Assembly: GCA_945787485.1 (NCBI GenBank)
Contig: CALZHV010000100.1
Location: forward strand, 1 to 7,440
Length of the DNA stretch: 7,440 nt
Reading direction: 5' to 3'
From: an uncultured Lachnospiraceae bacterium
GTDB taxonomy: Bacteria > Bacillota > Clostridia > Lachnospirales > Lachnospiraceae
Under the pieces are notes generated by a model. That model saw only the letters and a program-made list of their open reading frames with translations. It searched no databases and had not been told where the DNA came from. Shown in pieces: positions 5,996 to 7,440 of the stretch. Position 1 is the first letter of the stretch. Each line of letters opens with the position of its first letter. Made by a program: the position numbers and the translations under genes.

Positions 5996-6700
5996 TCAAA
6001 TATTAAGATAAGTTTCAAATCTTTCCAAATCCGCCTTCGTTGTGATTTTATAATTATTCTCATCGCCCTCACAAATTGCGATATCCAACCCTGCCTTTAT
6101 TGCAGGCTCTGTCGAACCATTTATCATAAGGATATCATCAGGCAAAAGCTTAATACAGGCATTGTAGTATTTATTAAAATCAAATACCTCCGGTGCCTGC
6201 CCTGCAAAAAGCTTATTTCTGTCGAGCAGTCCGCTTATCGTCTTTCCATTATCACTTACGTAAATAGTATCTTTGACCGGAATAACCGGCATGACACCAT
6301 CATGCCCTTTCGATGCATCAAAACACTTTTTTATAAGAGCTTCCGTAAGAAGTGGCCTTGCCGCATCATGAATCATAACCTTAATTTCATCCGTTCTGCC
6401 GGAGTAATAAGCCTTGACAGCTTCTAATCCATTTAAAATCGAAAGCTGTCTGTTAGCTCCCGGTTCGCAAAACCCTTTGAATTTGCCTTTGTTTTTATCT
6501 ATAGCCTGTACATCCCCACAAATCACATCGTACCAATTGCTGTCGGCAACAATCCAAATTGCATCTATTTCTTCTGAAACAAAAAAAGTTTCAAAGCAAT
6601 ACGATATTATCATTTTATTATTAACTTTTATGTATTGCTTGGGAATATCATTTCCCAGTCTCGTCCCCGTACCACCGGCTAATATAAGTGCAATGTTCAT
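5996..6700 (-). CDS. IspD/TarI-family cytidylyltransferase, first copy (probable alditol-phosphate cytidylyltransferase)
   Basis: A 234-residue nucleotidyltransferase expected to form a CDP-alditol from CTP and an alditol phosphate. The signature LAGGTGTRLG at 7-16 with Arg14, PKQY at 20-23 with Lys21, RQLSILNGL at 84-92, HDAARP at 111-116, VKDTI at 142-146, GQAPE at 167-171 and YKITTKADLERFE at 217-229 cover the whole fold. HDAARP is the IspD form, but the IspD DDAS motif is replaced by GSTE at 195-198, and QTPQ is QAPE. The substrate is therefore probably not methylerythritol phosphate. It sits between the epimerase (20-bp gap) and the dehydrogenase (29-bp gap), which supports a shared three-step pathway. 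GAGG at 6711-6708, 7 nt upstream, sets the start. A housekeeping IspD remains possible but would be out of place here. Confidence 0.85.
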   Translation of the reverse strand: MNIALILAGGTGTRLGNDIPKQYIKVNNKMIISYCFETFFVSEEIDAIWIVADSNWYDVICGDVQAIDKNKGKFKGFCEPGANRQLSILNGLEAVKAYYSGRTDEIKVMIHDAARPLLTEALIKKCFDASKGHDGVMPVIPVKDTIYVSDNGKTISGLLDRNKLFAGQAPEVFDFNKYYNACIKLLPDDILMINGSTEPAIKAGLDIAICEGDENNYKITTKADLERFETYLNI

Positions 6701-6720
6701 TTTATTTCCTCAAAGATAAA

Positions 6721-7377
6721 TTATTTTTCTCTTAAATCTTTTATTATTTCTTCGTAAGATCTTTCTTTTCCAAAAAGCACTGTCGTACCAAGCACAAAGC
6801 CCTTAATCCCCTTTGGTGCAAATTCCTGTATCTTATCCATTCCGCATGCACCATCCCAGTAAATACTGAAATTCATCTCATCCTTTAATGACAACAGCTT
6901 GTCAATTTTATGTCCGACATAAGGTCTGTACATCTGTCCTGCATTTCCCGGATTAACAGACATTACAAGAACCTTATCCACTATTCTTAGCATTTCAAAT
7001 ACAGTCTCTACAGATGTTCCCGGATTAATTGCAATACCCGGTACCATACCTGCATCTATTATCTCCTGCAAGGTTGTAGACGGATGATATTCTGCTTCCG
7101 GATGAATGTATACAGTATCACCCTTTCTCAGATTTTTTAGAAACAGACCGATTCTGTTATATGGATGTTCAATCATCAAATGAACATCAAGCGGCTTTTT
7201 TGTTGCTTTTGCAATATATGCCATATCTCCCAAAGACATTGCAAAATTCGGAACAAAACGTCCATCCATAATATCAATATGGAATGAATCTATTCCGGCA
7301 TTTTCCAAATCCCTTACTTCTTTTTCCAGATTCCCAAAATTTGCACACATCATAGATGCATTTAATTCATATCCCAT
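6721..7377 (-). CDS. Ribulose-phosphate/allulose-6-phosphate-type 3-epimerase
   Basis: A 218-residue (beta/alpha)8 ketose-phosphate 3-epimerase of full family length. All four metal ligands of the family are in place: His33 and Asp35 in FHIDIMDGRFVPN, His66 in DVHLM, and Asp175 in YWDGACG. The two Asp residues are also the expected acid/base pair. The phosphate-binding region is GFVLGTTVLFG (193-203). Several stretches (DGAC, LGTTVLF, NAGQ) look nearer to the allulose-6-phosphate epimerase AlsE type than to housekeeping Rpe. The usual PGFGGQ or PGFAGQ loop reads PGNAGQ (143-148). As first gene of the set, it probably supplies the keto-sugar phosphate that is then reduced and activated with CTP; ribulose-5-P/xylulose-5-P interconversion is the simplest proposal. 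The start is fixed by AAGGGGG at 7391-7385, 7 nt upstream. The frame stays open upstream to the window edge but contains no ATG, GTG or TTG. Confidence 0.88.
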   Translation of the reverse strand: MGYELNASMMCANFGNLEKEVRDLENAGIDSFHIDIMDGRFVPNFAMSLGDMAYIAKATKKPLDVHLMIEHPYNRIGLFLKNLRKGDTVYIHPEAEYHPSTTLQEIIDAGMVPGIAINPGTSVETVFEMLRIVDKVLVMSVNPGNAGQMYRPYVGHKIDKLLSLKDEMNFSIYWDGACGMDKIQEFAPKGIKGFVLGTTVLFGKERSYEEIIKDLREK

Positions 7378-7440
7378 AAGTAAGCCCCCTTCTTGTGTAA
7401 AACAAAATACTAACCTAATAATATTATCGTCAGATTTATC
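7378..7440 (-). other. Upstream leader of the epimerase gene, cut by the window edge
   Basis: These 63 bp contain the strong AAGGGGG ribosome site (7391-7385). No clear -35/-10 pair or terminator is visible, so it cannot be told whether transcription starts here or comes from a gene beyond the window. A TAG at 7412-7410 or a TAA at 7438-7436 on the minus strand could be the stop of an upstream gene. Confidence 0.4.

Noticed and set aside
5996..6700. Housekeeping ispD of the isoprenoid pathway
   Set aside because: The DDAS motif is missing and the gene is sandwiched between an epimerase and a polyol-phosphate dehydrogenase in a glycan cluster; kept only as an alternative.
6721..7377. Housekeeping rpe of the pentose phosphate pathway
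   Set aside because: The loop and C-terminal motifs look more AlsE-like, and the neighbours are CDP-alditol genes, not the usual housekeeping neighbours; not excluded outright.

Overview
The window is AT-rich and every supported gene lies on the minus strand, so it reads right to left (7440 to 1) as one probable operon. Strong purine-rich Shine-Dalgarno sites (AAGGGGG, GAGG, AGGAG, AAGGAG, GGGAG), low GC and the mix of families point to a low-GC Gram-positive, most likely an anaerobic Clostridia/Lachnospiraceae-type organism. That placement is inference; no marker gene is present.

Layout in transcription order: a pentulose-phosphate (ribulose/allulose-type) 3-epimerase (7377-6721); an IspD/TarI-family cytidylyltransferase (6700-5996); a zinc-dependent GatD/TarJ-like polyol-phosphate dehydrogenase (5966-4908); a 72-bp AT-rich gap with a perfect 12-bp palindrome; a TagB/TagF-like CDP-polyol phosphotransferase-like protein (4835-3474); a 67-bp gap with a weak hairpin; a family 2 glycosyltransferase with a C-terminal TPR region (3406-2345); a second, divergent IspD/TarI-family cytidylyltransferase (2342-1632); a CgeB/DUF3880-type GT-B glycosyltransferase (1610-441); a 42-bp three-copy tandem repeat made of the last codons of that gene; and the 5' part of an unrecognised Gln/Pro/Met-rich protein (283-1) that runs off the window.

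The first three genes form a plausible short pathway: epimerise a keto-sugar phosphate, reduce it to an alditol phosphate, then activate it with CTP. This parallels TarJ/TarI (ribulose-5-P to ribitol-5-P to CDP-ribitol), but with an added epimerase and a GatD-like reductase. The product may therefore be a CDP-alditol other than CDP-ribitol (xylitol, arabinitol or a hexitol are candidates). The TagF-like protein could transfer the alditol phosphate, and the two glycosyltransferases would build the glycan it decorates. The second cytidylyltransferase suggests a second CDP-activated compound. The acceptor (wall glycan, capsule, flagellin or other surface protein) cannot be seen here.

No RNA genes, insertion sequences, CRISPR arrays or convincing intrinsic terminators were found. 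No stretch longer than 300 bases lacks a gene.
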